From Murimonas intestini (GTDB taxonomy: Bacteria; Bacillota; Clostridia; Lachnospirales; Lachnospiraceae), in contig NZ_JANKBI010000007.1 in NCBI RefSeq assembly GCF_024622195.1, forward strand, positions 158,405 through 222,404: 64,000 nt of DNA. Direction: 5' to 3'. The notes beneath the pieces were generated by a model. It had not been told where the DNA came from and made no database searches. It saw nothing but the letters and a program-made list of their open reading frames with translations. Each line of letters opens with the position of its first letter. The first letter of the stretch is position 1. Of this stretch, positions 43,638 through 53,907 are shown one piece after another. A program made the position numbers and the translations under genes.

Positions 43638-45020
43638 ATGAGAATATCAAATAGCAGACCGTTTTTCCTGAAGCATCCGGATCCCGGCAAAAGACCTCTC
43701 AACTGCTTTCTGGCCCAGGCTTGTCTTGGAACTTCATTTACTTATCTGACAAGCGGAGCTTTCCTCAGCGGGCTGGCTATCCTGATGGGGGCCGGGGATG
43801 TACTTGTCAGTTATCTGAGTGTTATTATCAATATCTGCGGTGTCCTGATCCTGGCATTTTCCACATTTTTAGAACGCATCCGCAGCCGGAAGCGCCTTGC
43901 AATCATACTGACCGCACTCTCCAAAATTTTCACTCTTTGCATTGTAATTATTCCTGCTGCCGCGCCTGCTGGAAAGGAGCTTGCCCTGTTCATCCCATCG
44001 GTCATCATAGCCTTCACCCTGCAGGCACAGGCCTCTGTTGTGCTGAATCAATGGATGCTGGGCTTTGTAGATGAGAAAAAAAGCGGCCGCTACATCTCTC
44101 TGCGCCAGACACTTACCCTGGCTGTCACAGTCGTTCTATCCATGACAGGCGGCAGATGGATGGACTATATGGGCGGAAGATATATGGGCTTCGTCATCAT
44201 CTTTGCAGCAGCCGGCCTGATGGGTCTCTTTGAAATCATTATACTGGCACGAACCCCGGACAGCACAGTATACCAGCCTCAGACAGTGAAATGCAGGCCG
44301 TGGGATATTATCAGGCTGCCTCTTAAAGACAGGCGCTATCTTGGCTTTGTGGCATATATCTCATTATTTTATCTGCTGCTCAATATTTCAGACAGTTTTA
44401 CCATGGTCTACATGATGAAGTATCTGGCCCTGCCCTATCAGACTGTAACCATGCTGTCTATGATCATCTCACTGCCTCAGCTTTTCCTTCTTACCATCTG
44501 GGGCAGGATCAGCGACCGGCGGGGACACCAGTTTGTTCTGAATGCCTCAGTCTGGCTCTTTGCCGCTGAAACTCTGTTTCTCTCCTTTGCATCGCCCAAA
44601 AGCTGGTCTTTATTCATTCCTCTGGCTTTTTCAGCGGCCTCTGTGGGTAATGCGGGATTTGTCACAGCAGTTTTTAACCGGCGCTATGAATTGATGCCCC
44701 GGCAGAACCGCATCGTCTACGACAACTTTTATACTGCCGCTGTAGGCCTGGGATTTATCCTGGGGCCTATGACGGGAGGCCTGCTGCGGGGATGGGCAGA
44801 ATCCAGTCCGGTTCTCACGGACAGTATTCCTTTTGCAGGCATCCGGCTGCTCTACCTCATTTCAACTGTGGGGATACTGCTCCTGCAGGTCTTATACTTA
44901 TATGGCTTTGCACGATCCCCGTACAATCAATTCAGGTTCAATAAGTGTCTGAACATGGCTCTCCGTCTCCGGCACACCGTGTATCTGCTCAAGGAGAAGC
45001 TCCGCTGCCATTTCCCCTAA
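43638..45020 (+). CDS. MFS transporter
   Basis: A 460-residue, 12-helix MFS protein. The longer frame from 43623 lacks a ribosome site, while TTGGAGGA lies ahead of the ATG at 43638. MFS loop motifs include GRISDRRGHQFVLNA between helices 8 and 9 and FVDEKKSGRYISLRQ after helix 4. The substrate is not evident. Its last 41 codons overlap the 3' end of the convergent araR gene; the basic tail (ALRLRHTVYLLKEKLRCHFP) is probably an acquired extension from a lost stop. Confidence 0.83.
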   Translation: MRISNSRPFFLKHPDPGKRPLNCFLAQACLGTSFTYLTSGAFLSGLAILMGAGDVLVSYLSVIINICGVLILAFSTFLERIRSRKRLAIILTALSKIFTLCIVIIPAAAPAGKELALFIPSVIIAFTLQAQASVVLNQWMLGFVDEKKSGRYISLRQTLTLAVTVVLSMTGGRWMDYMGGRYMGFVIIFAAAGLMGLFEIIILARTPDSTVYQPQTVKCRPWDIIRLPLKDRRYLGFVAYISLFYLLLNISDSFTMVYMMKYLALPYQTVTMLSMIISLPQLFLLTIWGRISDRRGHQFVLNASVWLFAAETLFLSFASPKSWSLFIPLAFSAASVGNAGFVTAVFNRRYELMPRQNRIVYDNFYTAAVGLGFILGPMTGGLLRGWAESSPVLTDSIPFAGIRLLYLISTVGILLLQVLYLYGFARSPYNQFRFNKCLNMALRLRHTVYLLKEKLRCHFP

Positions 45021-45992
45021 CTTCTCCTGAGGGTGGGCAATGGTGGTCAGGTTAAACGCCTCTTCCCGCGACATGGACGAATTGTCATATCCTGTCACAG
45101 AAATGTCCCCCGGCACCTGTATCCCCCTTTTCTTTAAAGTATGTATCATCTTCACTGCAGTCTGGTCATTATAGCAGACTATCCCGTCAACAGGCACATG
45201 CCTGTCCAGGAGCTTCACTGTCATGAGGAAGGGTTTGCTCCCCCTGTCTTCTGTGTGGAACCAGATGACTCTGTCAGGATCATAGAGTATCCCTGTCTCC
45301 TGCAGCGCCTTAACATAACCCTTGTGGCGTTCACGCCCCTGCCTGTCATCTGCCTTGAAGATGCCCAGCAGGCTCCGGTGCCCCAGGGAAAGCAGGTACT
45401 TTGTCACAAGGTAGCCCCCCTGGCAGTCATCCATAAGGATATGGGGCCGTTCTGCCATCTGTTCATAAACTCCCTGTATAAATACATAGGGAATCCCAAA
45501 GGAATCCATTTTCTCATAGAGGCTGGTGTGCTTGCAGAGCAGCTCACTTTTGCTTGGCTCAATGATAAGCCCGTCAATATCCTTCTTCAGAATGTCCTCC
45601 AGACAGATTCTCTCCATTTGTCTGCTGTTTCCCGTATTTTTCAGTATGATGCTGTAACCGTTTGCAGAGAACACCTTGTCCATGCCCTGTATCAGCCACG
45701 GAAAAATGTAGTCAGATATATAAGTAGTGATAACACCTATATTGTGGGACTGCCTCATATGTCCCATGCGCTCTGAGCAGAATGTCCCCTTCCCATGGAC
45801 GGCATTGATATACCCCTCCTGATTCAGGATATCCAGAGCCTTCCGGACCGTATGCCTGCTGATATGATGTTCAGCCGCCAGCTCATTTTCCGACGGCAGC
45901 TTTTCCCCCGGCTTTATCCTGCCGCTCAGGATCTCATCCCTCAGCATCTCCATCAGGGCAAAATATTTTGTTTTTCCGCTCTCTTCTGCCAT
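44898..45992 (-). CDS. araR: AraR-like arabinose repressor (GntR helix, LacI effector domain)
   Basis: A 364-residue repressor, the same length class as Bacillus subtilis AraR (about 360). Residues 8-75 are a GntR winged helix (PSENELAAEHHISRHTVRKA), and 84-360 a LacI-type sugar-binding domain with IGVITTYISDYIFPWLIQG, DGLIIEPSKSEL and GIFKADDRQGRERHKGY, all very close to AraR. It represses arabinose-use genes until L-arabinose binds. Target candidates here are araB and the site at 40185. It lies 28 bases behind the MATE gene on the same strand, so it may be co-transcribed. GGGAGG precedes the ATG. Confidence 0.85.
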   Translation of the reverse strand: MAEESGKTKYFALMEMLRDEILSGRIKPGEKLPSENELAAEHHISRHTVRKALDILNQEGYINAVHGKGTFCSERMGHMRQSHNIGVITTYISDYIFPWLIQGMDKVFSANGYSIILKNTGNSRQMERICLEDILKKDIDGLIIEPSKSELLCKHTSLYEKMDSFGIPYVFIQGVYEQMAERPHILMDDCQGGYLVTKYLLSLGHRSLLGIFKADDRQGRERHKGYVKALQETGILYDPDRVIWFHTEDRGSKPFLMTVKLLDRHVPVDGIVCYNDQTAVKMIHTLKKRGIQVPGDISVTGYDNSSMSREEAFNLTTIAHPQEKLGEMAAELLLEQIHGVPETESHVQTLIEPELIVRGSCKAI

Positions 45993-46020
45993 AGCTGCCT
46001 CCCTGGATACGATTCTCCGG

Positions 46021-47385
46021 TTACTCTTTAAACATGATGCGGAGTTTTTTCATTACGTAGAAATACGCAGGGATCAGAAAAAGGTCAGCTGCTATCCAGG
46101 CACAGCCATTTGCCAGACAGGCCGCCGTGTAACCGAATGCAGGTACAAGCGCAAATGCCACAAATGACCTGGCTGCCATCTCGCATACGCCTGCCAGGAT
46201 CGCAAACATGCTGTAGCCCATCCCCTGTATCAGGAACCTTACAATATTAACAATGGAAAGCAGCAGATAGCAGACTACATTCAGAAGCAGATATGTATAT
46301 ATCTGACTGATGATCTGTGTTTCTTCCCTGCCCACAAATAAAACCGGAAGGCTTTTTCCAAATACAAGTATCAGCACCAGGGCCACAGCAGAATATGCAG
46401 CCCCCAGGATCACACAGCTTTTTAAGCCCTTTCCTATGCGGTCCAGCTTCCTGGCTCCCACATTCTGCCCTCCGTATGTAGCCATAGTAGCCCCCATCGC
46501 ATCAAAAGGACAGCAGAAAAATGCCCCTATCTTGGATCCTGCCGCTATAGAAGCCACCGCAGCAGCCCCCAGGGAATTTACCGCAGTCTGCAGGATTACG
46601 CTTCCCACAGCTGTTATAGAATATTGCAGTCCCATGGGAATTCCCATTTTACACAATACAGATACATACTGCCTGCCGATTTCCCAATCCTCTTTTTTCA
46701 GTCTCAGTACAGGGAAATGCTTTATCATAAAGAAAAAGCAGAGTATGCCCGAAACAGCCTGGGATACAACAGTTGCCCATGCCGCCCCTGACACGCCCAT
46801 CTTAAATACTATTATAAATAAAAGATCCAGGACTATGTTTAGCAGGGCAGATAATGTCAGAAATACCACCGGCGTTTTAGCATCGCCCAGGGAACGGATA
46901 TATCCTGAAAGCAGATTATAAAGGAACGTGGCCGGAATCCCCGCGAAGATCACGATGATGTACTTATACGCCTCTTCCAGTATATCATCCGGAGTATTCA
47001 TCATTATGAGAATCTTTTTGCAGAGCAGGACAAATACGGCTGTCATGACTACCGCAAACCCCGCTGCCAGAATGGCGCTGTTTCCCACAAAGCGGCGCAG
47101 CCCGTTCTCATCTCTGGCCCCGAATTTCTGCGCTACCGGTATGGCAAATCCATTACATATCCCCATACAAAACCCGATCACAAAAAAATTCACTGATCCT
47201 GTGGACCCCACTGCCGCCAGCGCATTAACACCCAGGAAACGCCCCACGATCAGTGTATCCGCCATACTGTAAAACTGCTGAAACAAAAAACCAAATACCA
47301 TAGGCAGGGTAAATCCCAATATCAGCTTCATGGGAGAACCCTGCGTCATATCTCTCACTCTTGTCTTCTCGGACGACTTTGCCAT
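46021..47385 (-). CDS. MATE-family efflux transporter
   Basis: A 454-residue, 12-helix Na+ or H+-coupled multidrug exporter (MatE twice) of the DinF/NorM-like branch. Typical motifs are PMVFGFLFQQFYSMADTLIVG in the first helix pair and GGQNVGARKLDRIGKGLK in the middle loop. AAGGAG and AAAGG precede the ATG. Gene araR follows within 28 bases, an odd pairing that may be a chance arrangement. Confidence 0.9.
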   Translation of the reverse strand: MAKSSEKTRVRDMTQGSPMKLILGFTLPMVFGFLFQQFYSMADTLIVGRFLGVNALAAVGSTGSVNFFVIGFCMGICNGFAIPVAQKFGARDENGLRRFVGNSAILAAGFAVVMTAVFVLLCKKILIMMNTPDDILEEAYKYIIVIFAGIPATFLYNLLSGYIRSLGDAKTPVVFLTLSALLNIVLDLLFIIVFKMGVSGAAWATVVSQAVSGILCFFFMIKHFPVLRLKKEDWEIGRQYVSVLCKMGIPMGLQYSITAVGSVILQTAVNSLGAAAVASIAAGSKIGAFFCCPFDAMGATMATYGGQNVGARKLDRIGKGLKSCVILGAAYSAVALVLILVFGKSLPVLFVGREETQIISQIYTYLLLNVVCYLLLSIVNIVRFLIQGMGYSMFAILAGVCEMAARSFVAFALVPAFGYTAACLANGCAWIAADLFLIPAYFYVMKKLRIMFKE

Positions 47386-47519
47386 ATCCTTTGCTCCTTA
47401 ATGATTCTTTGAACCATCTCATATCAATTTTCTTTTTTCCGGAAATCACTATATACTCTTTGGAGCTAAGTTGCAAGCAAAATATGTAAAAATCAACAGA
47501 TTCGTTTATAACTGTTTTT

Positions 47520-50500
47520 TCAGTCTGTCCGGAATATGACCGGAGTTTTAAGTATCCCCATCCTTTTCAGCTGATATTCATAGGCGTACCGTTCATCCTG
47601 TGTTCTCCACTCGTTTGGTCCGGATGACCACTCTACGATCTCATCACAGCTGTGCACAGTGCCAAAGGCGTTGATACGGTTACCAAATGAAATTATTTCC
47701 AGCCTGTGTGTTCCGGCAGCAAGGTGCCCCAGGGATATTTCATAAGGGGCATATGCAACAGGCTGCCATTTGCCGCCATCCACGGATACCTTCAAAAGCG
47801 GCGCGCTGAATTTGCTGATCTGGACAGCATAGGAACCTTCTTCTGTCTCAAATGCCAGTTCATATTTCAGATTTCCTGCATAAAACGGCAGTCCCTGGAC
47901 CGTATAGTCTCCAAACAGAAGTTTGTCCGGCATAGCTGTCAGATATGCCTCCCGGCCTGCTGTACGCACACCGAATTTACCAAGCATATAAGACCATTCC
48001 AGATTTGTCTTTTTCCCAAAAGGACGTGTGATACACAGTTCATTCCTGCCCTTTTGAACACCTCCCAGTTCGATCTTCTTCAGACATTCATCCACATACC
48101 AGCCGCAGACTTTCTTTTCTGCAGCCTCTCCGTTCCAGGTGATCTCTGCCTCCCCTGGCTGTTCCAGGGCCAGATAAATCATATCCTCTTTGGTTTCCGA
48201 CAATACCGTATAGCGCAGGGTGACTGTATGCTCCAGCTCTTTCTCCGCAGCAGTTACCCAGGGCTGAGGCCATGCTTCCATCCTCTTGGGATAGCCGAGA
48301 CGCTCCCGGAGTATATTATCTATCCGAAGGATCTCCTCTGTTTCCTGCCAGCTCTCCTGGTCAAACCGGTATTCGCACTGGTCCAGAAGCAGCACATTAG
48401 GTTCCTCAAGATAAAATGCCTGCGGCTGGGGCAGTAATTTTTCTTCCCTGTGTTTATCCGGCCTCACAAACTGTCCCGCAGCAGCATCATCCGCAGTCTG
48501 TATCCCCATGTACTCTCCCTGAACAGGATGCAGGTGCAGAAGGAGGCTGTCATGAAGATCCAGGACCTGCTTAAACTCTGTCCAGCCACCTTTTACAGTG
48601 GCAGGGCATTTTCTCACTATACCTATCTGCGTGTCGCAGATATCCACTCTCCACTTTCCTGCCAAACGTATATGGTATTGTATTTCCTGGGTCATATCCT
48701 GTGTCTTTGGCTTTGTTCCATTAGCAATAAATATCCACCGGCACTCCCCATCCTGCCGCATCTGATAAAGAAAATGTCCGGCTGCTCTTCCGTCCGGCAT
48801 GTGTATCTCTATTTCCCGGTAAGGCTCCAGAGCTTTGAGCAGTTCTATTTTATCCATGGGAATACGTACACACTGCTCTGCCAGTTTCCTACCTGCAGGA
48901 TTTTTTCTGGCATCCACATATTCAGGCGCCTTGCCCGCAAAGATCACTGTCCCCTCTGCCTTCCTGAAGCTTTCCAGATATGCCAGCGTCGTGCTTCTGA
49001 GAGTCTCACACCCGGGAACCAGAATTACATCATACTGCATCTCACCTACTGCAATGGTTCCTTTTCCAATATTCACAGGCTGCACGGCCAACAGGGACTC
49101 TGCCAGAAAATCAAAATCTGTCAGACCAAACAGCAGCCATTCGGTAATACTTTTAAACTGCTGTTCTAAAAGATCCCTGATCTGAGCTGTCTGTTCCTTG
49201 GGCCCAAAGTGCAGCCAGTAGCTCTCCACCGGATGTATCACGGCTACACGCACACGTGGTGTTCCCCGCATCATGGCAGTATTTACCCGTGCAAAGTGGT
49301 CTTCCACCATCTTATATTCTTTATACCAGGGGGACTGATAGAAAATAGAAGCCGGATAGTCTCGTTTGGCCTCCCCCTCCATACTTACCCATGAGAGATG
49401 ATGCACCCTTCTGGTAACACCAAGAGCTGCCTGCCAATCTCCCTGAAGCTTATGCCCCCTGAAATCAAAATCCCAGTTTGTCACCCCGTAGAGCTCACTG
49501 AGCACACCTTCACGGCCATATTGATGGGCAGCGCTCTGTGCCTGTTTCGCTGTAGTATATTCTCTCCAGTCACACAGCATATCGATCCCCGGCAGCCCAA
49601 AGCTCCTGTAAGAACGCATGGCCTCTCCCAGGGCTGAAGTCTGGCTGAGCAGTGTAGGTTCTTCCATCATATGGCCTGTAAGCATAAGGCCGTGTCCGGT
49701 GCACCAGCTGCCCACCGTATCTGCAAAAGAAGATGCAAACAGCTCTGCCAGCCCTTCGTGGTACTGGTAGCGCGCAGCCGAAACACCGCCTTCGGGAAGC
49801 TCCCAGATGACCTCCGGAAAATGCTCCAGAAAACTCTCCCCAAAACGCTGCTGGTAGAAATCCTCAAAGCTGTCTGTGTATGGAATCACAAGCGCCTTTT
49901 TTTCTCCTGCAAAATCCAGCGTCTCTTTCCGTACAAACTGAGGCTCATCAGTAAAGATGGATGGCACTGCCTCCCCGAATTCTTCTCCGAAACGCCGTGC
50001 ATAGGCTTCATGAGTCACCTGTATAAATTTCTCGATTGCCTTCCCATTCAGAGTGTCCACATAAGTCTGGTTATTATGCCAGGGTGTCGGTTCTGCAATT
50101 TCCAGATAAAGCCTCCATATATCACCTCCGCCCTCTTCCACGGGCGCTTCTGTTTTCTGCCAGGACTTCAGGCATCCATTCTCCAGCTCTATCCTGTAAA
50201 TACCCAGCAGCCTGCAGTCCTGGCTCTCTTTCTTATCCATTCCCTCAGGCACAAAGAGCAGGTGCCTGCTGCGGTATTCTCTCTGCTTTGTCACAATACC
50301 GCCTGCCGCTCCTGATGGCCAGCGGTCCTCATCATACAGGTATGTGTACAGTCCCTCTTTCTTACCTTCCTCAATGCACGCTGACACACAGTCCATAAAT
50401 TCCTCACCCAGATAAGGTGTATCCAGCCCCACACGGCAGTGGATATGATAACCACCCATCCCCATCTCTTTAAAGTAATGGATCTGCCTGGTCAGCTGTT

Positions 50501-50594
50501 CTGCATCCAGTTTATTGTTCCATGCCCAGAAGGGCGCTCCCCGAAAAAATGCCGGAGGATTTTTAAATTCCTCTTCTGTCCACTGATCTCTCAT
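47520..50594 (-). CDS. GH106-like glycoside hydrolase (putative alpha-L-rhamnosidase)
   Basis: A 1024-residue enzyme. It begins with FRGAPFWAWNNKLDAEQLTR and YTYLYDEDRWPSGAAGG, hallmarks of GH106-like proteins, and carries IFTDEPQF and LSELYGVTNWDF acidic motifs within a TIM-barrel region (about 1-450). A beta-rich C-terminus (about 700-1020) follows. There is no signal peptide. GH106 enzymes remove alpha-L-rhamnose from rhamnogalacturonan or glycoconjugates, but the broader family includes uncharacterised members, so the sugar is provisional. It is the last gene of the CUT1 operon (50610-55206). Confidence 0.85.
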   Translation of the reverse strand: MRDQWTEEEFKNPPAFFRGAPFWAWNNKLDAEQLTRQIHYFKEMGMGGYHIHCRVGLDTPYLGEEFMDCVSACIEEGKKEGLYTYLYDEDRWPSGAAGGIVTKQREYRSRHLLFVPEGMDKKESQDCRLLGIYRIELENGCLKSWQKTEAPVEEGGGDIWRLYLEIAEPTPWHNNQTYVDTLNGKAIEKFIQVTHEAYARRFGEEFGEAVPSIFTDEPQFVRKETLDFAGEKKALVIPYTDSFEDFYQQRFGESFLEHFPEVIWELPEGGVSAARYQYHEGLAELFASSFADTVGSWCTGHGLMLTGHMMEEPTLLSQTSALGEAMRSYRSFGLPGIDMLCDWREYTTAKQAQSAAHQYGREGVLSELYGVTNWDFDFRGHKLQGDWQAALGVTRRVHHLSWVSMEGEAKRDYPASIFYQSPWYKEYKMVEDHFARVNTAMMRGTPRVRVAVIHPVESYWLHFGPKEQTAQIRDLLEQQFKSITEWLLFGLTDFDFLAESLLAVQPVNIGKGTIAVGEMQYDVILVPGCETLRSTTLAYLESFRKAEGTVIFAGKAPEYVDARKNPAGRKLAEQCVRIPMDKIELLKALEPYREIEIHMPDGRAAGHFLYQMRQDGECRWIFIANGTKPKTQDMTQEIQYHIRLAGKWRVDICDTQIGIVRKCPATVKGGWTEFKQVLDLHDSLLLHLHPVQGEYMGIQTADDAAAGQFVRPDKHREEKLLPQPQAFYLEEPNVLLLDQCEYRFDQESWQETEEILRIDNILRERLGYPKRMEAWPQPWVTAAEKELEHTVTLRYTVLSETKEDMIYLALEQPGEAEITWNGEAAEKKVCGWYVDECLKKIELGGVQKGRNELCITRPFGKKTNLEWSYMLGKFGVRTAGREAYLTAMPDKLLFGDYTVQGLPFYAGNLKYELAFETEEGSYAVQISKFSAPLLKVSVDGGKWQPVAYAPYEISLGHLAAGTHRLEIISFGNRINAFGTVHSCDEIVEWSSGPNEWRTQDERYAYEYQLKRMGILKTPVIFRTD

Positions 50595-50609
50595 ATTCTT
50601 TATTCTCCA

Positions 50610-52112
50610 TCATTCCTGCTGCTGTTTTTTAAATTCGTCAAACTGTCTTTGCGCTTCGGAAAGGACCTCATCTATACCGGCCTGCTTCAGCTTGTCAATG
50701 GCTCCGGCGATATTCTCATCATAGTCCTGAAACCCCAGTGCGATGGGCAGCAGATATTCTGCCTCTATTGCCTGAAGCTGTGCATATTCCATATTCACTG
50801 GCCCTGTATTGAAAATAAAGTGACGGGTCTTCTTCGGGATGCTGCCCTCTGAACTTGCATAATAAGTCTCTATCTGTTCGTCCGTCACATAGTCCGGGAA
50901 TCTGCGGAAGACAGGATTTACTGTCATCCAGCTGTTGATCAGCCCATCGGAGCAAAGACGCTTTACCCGCCCCTGCGGAGTCAGAGTATAATCTGTCCCT
51001 TCTATTCCATATGTCCACAGGTCCACCCACTCCTGATTTTTCTGAAACAGATTGATCACCTTCACATAGGCGGCAAGCTCTTCCTCATCCTTCACTCCCG
51101 CGCTGACCGCAAAGGCTGTCACATAAGTCCCTCCCCAGTCTATAAGAGGCTTTTCATTTACATCCCCAAGGTAAATATTCTCAAACACTGCATCCGGAAC
51201 TGACAGGCGCACCTTCTCCATCATCTCAAAGATCCTGTCGCAGGAACTGACCGCAAACATGGAATGTCCTACATCGGATTCATTTTCTGACTGTATAGCA
51301 TTGTACAGAAGATATTCCGGGATGATCCCCATCTCTTTCCACCTGCTTGTGATCTCACACACCTGCTTAAACTCCGGGGATTCGTAATAACTGTACAACG
51401 CCGTATCCTCCGGATGGTTTGCATCAGTCATAATAAAGTTATTAATAAACTCCATATTTTTATCAGAGGCAATAACGCCGTTTAAAATTCTGGGATTCAT
51501 CTTGCCTCCCAGCCCGATGTAGTCCGGATGGAGTTCTTTACATGTGCTGTAGAATCTCTCCAGTTCCTCCAGCGTACTGATCCCGGAAAATCCGGCCTCC
51601 TCCATGAGATCCCTGCGTACCATAATGAGATAATCTTCCCCGGCATTTTCTTTATAACCCACCGGCACTGCATACACCCGCCCATCAATCACAAAAGCTC
51701 TTACTGCATTTGCTTCATCACAGTATTCATACAGCTGCGGTGCATTTTCCTCAAGCACATCCGTCACATCCGCATAGTATCCCTTGCCTGCCATTTGGGC
51801 TGTGATCTCTGTGTTTGTATAGCACATAAATTTTTCTCCCGTGGAAAACATCATTTCCGACTTGCCGGTTCCGTATTCTGACCATGGCAGGTAAGAGATC
51901 TGCAGGTCCACATTGATCTCATCCAGCACCCTCTGATGTATCTCATCCTCCATCAATTCCTGCATCCTCGCGGATTCTTCCCCGAACATGAGCAGATTTA
52001 CAGTTACCGGAGGCTCTTTTGCAGATACAGTATCAGAGCCGAACCCTGCCAGCACAAATAAAGCTGCTGCTCCTGCTGTCCATTTTTTCCAATTATTTTT
52101 TCTATCCTTCAT
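50610..52112 (-). CDS. Second CUT1 solute-binding protein, lipobox cysteine absent
   Basis: A 500-residue extracellular solute-binding protein with a signal peptide whose LAGF-GSD stretch is where LAGC-GS is expected; the Phe codon TTC is one base from TGC. A signal peptidase I site VSA is present instead (near residue 31). The mature protein has the usual two-lobe fold (MFGEESARMQELMEDEI onward). Coming after both permease genes, it is the second binding protein of this operon, so it may give the pair a second substrate or be losing function. Confidence 0.82.
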   Translation of the reverse strand: MKDRKNNWKKWTAGAAALFVLAGFGSDTVSAKEPPVTVNLLMFGEESARMQELMEDEIHQRVLDEINVDLQISYLPWSEYGTGKSEMMFSTGEKFMCYTNTEITAQMAGKGYYADVTDVLEENAPQLYEYCDEANAVRAFVIDGRVYAVPVGYKENAGEDYLIMVRRDLMEEAGFSGISTLEELERFYSTCKELHPDYIGLGGKMNPRILNGVIASDKNMEFINNFIMTDANHPEDTALYSYYESPEFKQVCEITSRWKEMGIIPEYLLYNAIQSENESDVGHSMFAVSSCDRIFEMMEKVRLSVPDAVFENIYLGDVNEKPLIDWGGTYVTAFAVSAGVKDEEELAAYVKVINLFQKNQEWVDLWTYGIEGTDYTLTPQGRVKRLCSDGLINSWMTVNPVFRRFPDYVTDEQIETYYASSEGSIPKKTRHFIFNTGPVNMEYAQLQAIEAEYLLPIALGFQDYDENIAGAIDKLKQAGIDEVLSEAQRQFDEFKKQQQE

Positions 52113-52151
52113 AAACTTTGTCTGCTCCTGTTCTTATGAAATAACGTCCAG

Positions 52152-52982
52152 TTATCCTTTGACTGAACCGGCCACCATGCCGTCCACTATTCTCTTATTA
52201 AAAATAATAAATAAGATCAGCATTGGTATTGTAATGATTATAACATCTGCAAATAATAAATTATATGAACTTTGATACTGCCCCATAAAATTATAAAGGG
52301 TAAGCTGGACTGTAGCATTTTTTCTCCCCGGGAAGAAATACAGAGGATTTGTAAAATCATTAAATACGCTGACTGCATTCAGTATAATAACTGTTGCCGT
52401 GACTGGCTTTAAAAGAGGAAAGATGATTTTGCAGAACATTCCCAGCCGCTCACATCCATCTATGTAGCCCGCCTCCTCAAGCTCTATGGGTATCGTTCCC
52501 ACGAATCCCCTGTAAAGCATGATATCAAAAGGAATCTGAAGAGCAATCTCTATCATGACCATACTGAACATAGTGCCGTCTATATGAAGCCCCTGGGTGA
52601 TCCAGATAGTCGGCAGGATAGCCGGCGGCACCATCAGGCCCATCATGGTCACAAAATTAGCCGCCTTTGTCAGCCCGTCTTTTCTCCTCTGCAGGATATA
52701 ACCGGCCATGGAGCAGACAATGATCAGACCTCCCACTGAAAATACTGTCAACAGAATACTGTTTTTAAAAGCAGTGAGCAGTATATAATTGTTCGCCGTA
52801 AATACTTCTGAATAATTTTTCCAGACAAAGGTCTCCGGCAGAGCCAGTTGAAGAAGGTTTGCTTCCCGTCTGTCTTTTAAGCTGTTGCTGAGTATGAAGA
52901 TAAATGGAACCACAAAAATCAGAAAAGCTGCTGCCATCCCAATGATATCCCCAAGCAGCCTGAACCTCTTATTTTTTTTCAT
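52152..52982 (-). CDS. CUT1 sugar ABC transporter permease (MalG type)
   Basis: A 276-residue permease with six helices and EAA loop IELEEAGYIDGCERLGMFCK near residues 180-200. It follows its partner permease with one base between and ends 39 bases before the second binding-protein gene. The ATPase is not encoded here. Confidence 0.9.
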   Translation of the reverse strand: MKKNKRFRLLGDIIGMAAAFLIFVVPFIFILSNSLKDRREANLLQLALPETFVWKNYSEVFTANNYILLTAFKNSILLTVFSVGGLIIVCSMAGYILQRRKDGLTKAANFVTMMGLMVPPAILPTIWITQGLHIDGTMFSMVMIEIALQIPFDIMLYRGFVGTIPIELEEAGYIDGCERLGMFCKIIFPLLKPVTATVIILNAVSVFNDFTNPLYFFPGRKNATVQLTLYNFMGQYQSSYNLLFADVIIITIPMLILFIIFNKRIVDGMVAGSVKG

Positions 52983-52983
52983 C

Positions 52984-53841
52984 TCATTCTACCTCCTTGC
53001 TCAGCAAAAACTTTTGCAGCGGAAAGGCCAGCAGGCCGATCAATATCAGCATAATCACATTCCCGGCTGTTGACAGGCCATAAAATCCAGCTGCATACTG
53101 CTTGTATACCACGGAAGCCAGTACATCAGATGCAAAACCCGGACCTCCCCCTGTCATAGACCAGATTAAGTCAAAGCTTCTGAGTCCTCCGATAAAAGAT
53201 AAGATAATTACTGAATTCATAGCCGGGCGGCAGAGAGGAATAGTTATGTTTTTAAGCTTCTGCCAGCCATTTGCCCCGTCTATTGCCGCCGCTTCGTAAT
53301 AATTTTTGTCAATAGAGACGATACCGGCTATATAGATCACTGTGGCAACAGAAACACCCTTCCACACATCAGTTAATATGACAGAGTATAAAGCCATGTC
53401 CACATTTCCCAGCCAGTCCGGGCCATGTCCACCGAAAAATGCAATGATCTGGTTAAACAATCCCTTCGTTGGATGCATCAAAGCCTTGAAAGCCATGCCT
53501 ACTGCTACTGTACTAACCAGATTTGGAAAAAAGACAATAGAGCGGATCAGATTTTTTGTCCTGATCCCGCTTGTTAAGAATACTGCAATAAAAAATGCAA
53601 GGATTACTTTTAACCCGGAAGTGCCAATCGCATAGATCATCGTATTCACAACACTGTGGCTCAGAGAACGCTCTGAAAAGAACAGAGCAAAATTGTCCAG
53701 ACCGCAAAAAGTAAAACCTGAAAAATCCCAGACTGTCATACTGAAAAAGAATGAAACAGCCATCGGTATTATAAAGAAAACAAGGAAAACACTCATTGCC
53801 GGAAGCAAAAACCATGCCGGATATATTCTCTTCCTATTCAT
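52984..53841 (-). CDS. CUT1 sugar ABC transporter permease (MalF type)
   Basis: A 285-residue permease with six helices and EAA loop YYEAAAIDGANGWQKLKNIT near residues 185-205. GAAAGGAGAG precedes the ATG. It forms the channel with the permease at 52152. A terminator-like stem between it and the binding-protein gene probably lowers its expression relative to that protein. Confidence 0.9.
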   Translation of the reverse strand: MNRKRIYPAWFLLPAMSVFLVFFIIPMAVSFFFSMTVWDFSGFTFCGLDNFALFFSERSLSHSVVNTMIYAIGTSGLKVILAFFIAVFLTSGIRTKNLIRSIVFFPNLVSTVAVGMAFKALMHPTKGLFNQIIAFFGGHGPDWLGNVDMALYSVILTDVWKGVSVATVIYIAGIVSIDKNYYEAAAIDGANGWQKLKNITIPLCRPAMNSVIILSFIGGLRSFDLIWSMTGGGPGFASDVLASVVYKQYAAGFYGLSTAGNVIMLILIGLLAFPLQKFLLSKEVE

Positions 53842-53855
53842 AATCTCTCCTTTCT

Positions 53856-53892
53856 AAAAAGGGGCTGCATATGTTATATGGCAGCCCCTTTT
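53856..53892 (-). terminator. Intercistronic terminator-like stem after the first binding protein
   Basis: Twelve-bp arms AAAAGGGGCTGC and GCAGCCCCTTTT followed on the minus strand by a T, so it can partly end transcription between binding-protein and permease genes. Confidence 0.65.
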
Positions 53893-53907
53893 GCTCAGCA
53901 TAATTTT

